Shown here piece after piece: positions 4,690 through 7,551 of a stretch of 7,551 bases of DNA. Below the pieces are notes generated by a model, which worked only from the letters and a program-made list of their open reading frames with translations, had not been told where the DNA came from and did not search any database. The DNA comes from an uncultured Anaerococcus sp. (lineage in GTDB: Bacteria; Bacillota_A; Clostridia; Tissierellales; Peptoniphilaceae). The number at the start of each line of letters is the position of its first letter. Position 1 is the stretch's first letter. A program made the translations under genes and the position numbers. The stretch covers positions 1-7,551 of the forward strand of contig CABTWT010000054.1 of assembly GCA_902488555.1 (NCBI GenBank). The letters run 5' to 3'.

Positions 4690-5820
4690 ATGCAAAGACG
4701 TATTTTATGTGCAGGATTTGGTGGTCAAGGTGTACTTGCTATGGGTCAAATGATAACCTATGCAGGTATGGTAGAAGGAAAACAAGTTTCTTGGTATCCA
4801 TCCTATGGACCAGAAATGAGAGGTGGATCTGCAAACTGTTCTGTAGTAATATCAGATGATCCAGTCGGAGCTCCAAACGTTGATATTGCAACTGATATGA
4901 TAGTTATGAACCAACCTTCTTTTGACAAATTCAAAGATAAGGTATCAGAAGGTGGTAATCTATTCGTAAACACTTCACTAATTGATACAAAAGCTTATGA
5001 AAACGACAAAATAAATATCTATGAAGTTCCTGTAAGTGGCAAAGCCCAAGAACTTGGCAATATAAAAATGGCAAATATGGTAATGCTTGGTTCTTTTCTT
5101 GAAGTAACTAACTTACTAAAACTTGATTCAATCATCGAAGCTTTCACAAAAGTTTTTGGAGATAAGAAAAAACACTTAATCCCAGCAAACCAAAAGGCTC
5201 TTGATGAAGGAATGAATTTAATTAAAAACAATGAAACTGGAAATAATGATCAAAAAGATCAATATAGAAAAACACCAAAATCATTTGCTCTTGCTGCAAA
5301 TAAGGAGTTTGAAGCAAAGTTTGAATATGATGAGTCTATATTCGATGATCCAATCAAAACTGCAAGATATGCATTGGAATTTGAACAAAATGCCATTGAT
5401 TATTACAAATCACTTAATGAAAAACTAGATGGAGATTACAAGGCAATATTTGAATCAATAGCTATCCAAGAAGAAGAACACGTAAGCTATATCAAAGACT
5501 TGCTAGCTTCTTTAGAAGAAGGCAGTGACAATCTAGAACAAAATTATGATGCCTACCAAACAACAGCTATATTTGAAGACTCAAAGGCTGATGACTTTGA
5601 AGGCGAACTAATCATATCTGCCCTTAAAAATGCTTTGTATATAGAATATAACGAACTAGACTTTTACAAGAAAGCAAGTGAAAAAGTAGAAGAAGAAAAA
5701 TCAAAGAAATTGTATACTGAATTGATTAAATGGGAAAAAATGCACTTTGATCAATTTGACGAACATACAAAACTACACCAAGAACAATGGTGGGCTGACC
5801 AATCATATTCAGCTTTTTAA
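4690..5820 (+). CDS. Fusion: 2-oxoacid:ferredoxin oxidoreductase gamma subunit plus ferritin-like di-iron domain
   Basis: Residues 1-178 are a standard gamma subunit: CAGFGGQGV (7-15), SWYPSYGPEMRGG (34-46) with SANCSVVIS, a KMANMVMLG helix start (126-134) and HLIPANQKALDEG (162-174). Such subunits usually end at about 180 residues. Here the frame runs on through a charged Asn/Lys/Glu-rich linker (about 179-220) into a four-helix ferritin-like domain (about 221-365). It shows A: ALEFEQNAIDYYK (E232); B: QEEEH (E261, H264); C: ALYIEYNELDFYK (E319); D: EKMH (E349, H352). That is the rubrerythrin-type set of four Glu and two His, and the A/B pair aligns with C/D as an internal duplication. No CxxC rubredoxin follows. 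Identity of both halves is well supported; the job of the di-iron half (peroxide or oxygen removal, or iron storage) is inference. The next gene follows after 47 nt. Confidence 0.93.
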   Translation: MQRRILCAGFGGQGVLAMGQMITYAGMVEGKQVSWYPSYGPEMRGGSANCSVVISDDPVGAPNVDIATDMIVMNQPSFDKFKDKVSEGGNLFVNTSLIDTKAYENDKINIYEVPVSGKAQELGNIKMANMVMLGSFLEVTNLLKLDSIIEAFTKVFGDKKKHLIPANQKALDEGMNLIKNNETGNNDQKDQYRKTPKSFALAANKEFEAKFEYDESIFDDPIKTARYALEFEQNAIDYYKSLNEKLDGDYKAIFESIAIQEEEHVSYIKDLLASLEEGSDNLEQNYDAYQTTAIFEDSKADDFEGELIISALKNALYIEYNELDFYKKASEKVEEEKSKKLYTELIKWEKMHFDQFDEHTKLHQEQWWADQSYSAF

Positions 5821-5867
5821 AAGATAGAAAATAGCGACAATTTAATAAAAAGAGAGAAGAGTATACT

Positions 5868-6962
5868 ATGGCAAATATATTTAATAAAATGCAAGAGCAT
5901 GATTACGAACAATTAATATTCATGAATGACGTACAAACAGGCTTGCGTGCAGTTACCTGCATACATAACACAGTTCTAGGTCCAGCTATAGGTGGAATGA
6001 GAATTTGGGAATACGACTCAGAAGAGGATGCCATTGAAGATGCCATGAGACTAGCTCGTGGCATGACCTACAAAAATGCCGCTTGTGGTATTTGGGCAGG
6101 TGGTGCCAAAACAGTTGTAATGGTGGATAAAGAACATCCAAAATCAGAAGCTATGCTCAGATCTCTTGCTAGATATATAAATTCTCTTGAAGGCAGATAT
6201 ATCACAGCTGAGGACGTAGGATCAAGCGAGGAAGATATGGACTATGTATACCAGGAAACAAACTATGTACTTGGAACAACAATGAAGCCAGGCACTAGTG
6301 GCAACCCATCACCATCCACAGCCCGCGGAGTATATATGTCTATGAAAGCTTCAGCCAAAGAAAAATACGGCGATGACTCACTAAAAGATAAGAAAATCTT
6401 AATCCAAGGTTTTGGCCATGTAGGTGGTGAAATTGCTAACTTTTTGAAAGAAGAAGGTGCTGATGTATCCGTATGTGACATCAACCAAGAATTGATTGAA
6501 AAGGCAAAAAAAGAAGGTTTTGCCATAGTTGACCCTGACAAAATGTGGGATTGGCAAGGAGACATATATTGTCCATGTGCCCTAGGTGCTACAGTAAATG
6601 ATCAAACAATTGACTTGATGAAATTTGATATAATATGTGGTTCTGCCAACAACCAACTTAAAGAAGAACGCCATGGTCAAATGTTAAAAGACAAGGGTAT
6701 TCTCTATGCTCCAGACTTTATAGTAAACGCAGGTGGAGTAATACATTGCCACGATGAACTATATGGAGGTTTTAATAGAGAAAGAGCCAACAAGAAAATT
6801 GATAAAATTGGAGAACAAATCCTAAAAGTATTTGAAATTGCAAAAAATGAAGATATTCCAACAAACATTGCTGCAAATAGACTTGCAGAAAGAAGGATAG
6901 AAGATATAGAAAAAACAAAGGGAATATTCGAAAAAGAATCTAAATCTTCTATAAAAAGGTAG
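5868..6962 (+). CDS. Leucine dehydrogenase-like (Glu/Leu/Phe/Val dehydrogenase)
   Basis: This 364-residue NAD-dependent amino-acid dehydrogenase should interconvert leucine, valine or isoleucine with the branched 2-oxoacid, NADH and ammonia. Features are GPAIGGMRIW (38-47), the active-site stretch LARGMTYKNAACGIWAGGAKTV (62-83) with substrate lysine K69 and catalytic lysine K81, ITAEDVG (112-118) with D116, the Rossmann motif GFGHVG (181-186) followed by D204, which favours NAD over NADP, and NAGGVI then DELYGGFNRERA near the C-terminus, typical of leucine dehydrogenase. Length matches the family. The familiar GLNLGGGK is changed to GIWAGGAK, a possible specificity shift. It follows the fused gamma gene by 47 nt with no terminator between and a weak ribosome-binding site (GAGAAG, about 5854-5859), so it is probably the last gene of the operon, supplying 2-oxoacids to the oxidoreductase. 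Other branched-chain or aromatic substrates remain possible. Confidence 0.93.
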   Translation: MANIFNKMQEHDYEQLIFMNDVQTGLRAVTCIHNTVLGPAIGGMRIWEYDSEEDAIEDAMRLARGMTYKNAACGIWAGGAKTVVMVDKEHPKSEAMLRSLARYINSLEGRYITAEDVGSSEEDMDYVYQETNYVLGTTMKPGTSGNPSPSTARGVYMSMKASAKEKYGDDSLKDKKILIQGFGHVGGEIANFLKEEGADVSVCDINQELIEKAKKEGFAIVDPDKMWDWQGDIYCPCALGATVNDQTIDLMKFDIICGSANNQLKEERHGQMLKDKGILYAPDFIVNAGGVIHCHDELYGGFNRERANKKIDKIGEQILKVFEIAKNEDIPTNIAANRLAERRIEDIEKTKGIFEKESKSSIKR

Positions 6963-6983
6963 AAAATAAGTATTATCGTTAGT

Positions 6984-7017
6984 AAGAGGGTCCTTGCATA
7001 ATTGCAAGGGCTCTTTT
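6984..7017 (+). terminator. Intrinsic terminator of the vor-leucine dehydrogenase operon
   Basis: A 15-bp helix (6984-6998 with 7003-7017), counting G:U pairs, closes a TAAT loop. The upper seven pairs, CCTTGCA/TGCAAGG, are perfect. The right arm ends in TCTTTT, so the U-tract forms part of the helix. It starts 21 nt after the dehydrogenase stop codon. The group II intron begins 2 nt after it. Confidence 0.85.
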
Positions 7018-7019
7018 AC

Positions 7020-7551
7020 GTGCGCTCGGCATGAGCATATTCTAACAGGTGCAAGTCCTAAGTGTGCCCGGTAGTGGGAAACACATAGCCAAAGGCAAGG
7101 GTGTCCATCGTGAGGTGGAATCTGAAGGAAGCCCTAGGCAAACTCTTGGTCTGACGAACAGAAATCACATAAGGCAGTTACGTAGGATAAGCTTGCTTAA
7201 CAAAGTAAAGTCCAATAACTACACGGAATGCGTAAATGTAAATGTGGCAGATATATGAGAGGAAAGAATATGCTCTTACCCGAGGAGGTCTCATAGACGA
7301 GCTAGTAGTAACAACGAACTATGAGAAGTCAGCAGAAGTCATAGTACTAGTTAAAACTAGGAAGGACCGAACTACAGGAGGTATAAATTTATGAAAGAAA
7401 CTAATCATGACAAAGACTGTAGAAAATCAACCAGACTAATCAAAGATAACTCGGAAAGCGAAAATAAATTAGCTGGACACAGTCATGAAGAGATTAACTC
7501 AAAAGAAAATACCAAAAATGAACTAATTGAAAAAATACTCCATCGAAACAA
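7020..7551 (+). mobile_element. Group II intron, bacterial class C (IIC) type, 5' part
   Basis: A GTGCG 5' end at 7020 is followed by CTC-GGCAT-GAG and then by blocks characteristic of domain I of class C introns such as the Oceanobacillus iheyensis ribozyme, matched from memory: CAAGGGTGTCC (7098-7108), TGGAATCTGAAGGAAGC (7118-7134), GGCAAACTCTTGGTCTGA, TTAACAAAGTAAAGTCC, CTCTTACCCGAGGAGGTCT and GTCAGCAGAAGTCATAGTA (7328-7346). A reverse transcriptase gene starts in domain IV at 7391. The intron directly follows a hairpin terminator, the preferred target of class C introns. Domains V and VI and the 3' splice site lie beyond the window, so completeness and activity cannot be judged. A reading frame at 7049-7258 is ribozyme sequence, not a gene. 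Confidence 0.93.
7391..7551 (+). CDS. Group II intron reverse transcriptase/maturase (LtrA-type), N-terminus, cut by window end
   Basis: The first 53 residues are visible before the sequence ends. ATG 7391 follows AGGAGGT (7376-7382) with 8-nt spacing, the normal arrangement for intron-encoded proteins in domain IV. Residues 1-43 are hydrophilic, rich in Lys, Glu, Asn and Ser, and not obviously conserved. NELIEKILHRN (43-53) resembles the helix that opens the RT-0 region of these enzymes. The protein would help splice the intron RNA and reverse-transcribe it at a new target. The catalytic YADD box, domain X and any endonuclease domain lie outside the window. The call rests mainly on its position inside a recognisable intron. 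Confidence 0.8.
   Translation, partial: MKETNHDKDCRKSTRLIKDNSESENKLAGHSHEEINSKENTKNELIEKILHRN

Noticed and set aside
5019..5428. Frames on both strands inside the fused gamma gene, including one at 5231-5428 near the domain junction
   Set aside because: I considered whether a second start could separate the ferritin-like half. The +1 frame is Lys/Asn/Leu low-complexity sequence without motifs, and the gamma frame itself encodes the ferritin-like helices without interruption.
7049..7258. 69-codon frame inside the group II intron
   Set aside because: It corresponds to conserved ribozyme domain I sequence and is not a protein gene.

Overview
The window looks like chromosomal DNA from a low-G+C, strictly anaerobic Gram-positive bacterium. 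A Peptoniphilaceae/Tissierellia-type organism such as Anaerococcus is my best guess, but this is inference. Support comes from AT-rich genes with strong AGGAGG ribosome-binding sites, short U-tract terminators, and an oxygen-sensitive ferredoxin-linked 2-oxoacid oxidoreductase next to a leucine-dehydrogenase-type enzyme, which is amino-acid fermentation biochemistry. All genes found are on the + strand.

Positions 1-605 hold a tRNA cluster: tRNA-Phe(GAA), tRNA-Gly(GCC) with its own strong promoter, and tRNA-Cys(GCA). The Gly and Cys genes are each followed by a terminator. Between tRNA-Phe and tRNA-Gly lies about 150 bp of anomalously GC-rich (about 64% by hand count), degenerately repeated, hairpin-forming DNA. 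A 227-residue protein resembling the DUF6873/GME-fold family (619-1302) starts 13 nt after the tRNA-Cys terminator. A very AT-rich, geneless 640 bp spacer follows (1303-1941), with two sizeable stem-loops, a perfect 14-bp palindrome and a likely promoter.

Positions 1942-6962 form a tight operon: a P-loop ATPase of unknown role, then the four subunits of a branched-chain 2-oxoacid (2-oxoisovalerate-type) ferredoxin oxidoreductase (delta ferredoxin, alpha VorB, TPP-binding beta, gamma), then a Glu/Leu/Phe/Val dehydrogenase. The logic is leucine, valine or isoleucine to the branched 2-oxoacid plus NADH (dehydrogenase), then to the acyl-CoA plus CO2 plus reduced ferredoxin (Vor). The striking feature is the gamma subunit: it is fused in frame to a C-terminal ferritin-like (rubrerythrin-type) four-helix domain that keeps all six expected di-iron ligands but has no rubredoxin centre. 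This suggests a built-in iron, peroxide or oxygen-handling module on an oxygen-sensitive enzyme.

The operon ends in a strong hairpin terminator (6984-7017). Two nucleotides further on begins a group II intron of the bacterial class C type (7020 to beyond the window edge), in its characteristic place just behind a terminator. Its reverse transcriptase/maturase gene begins at 7391 and is cut by the window end.
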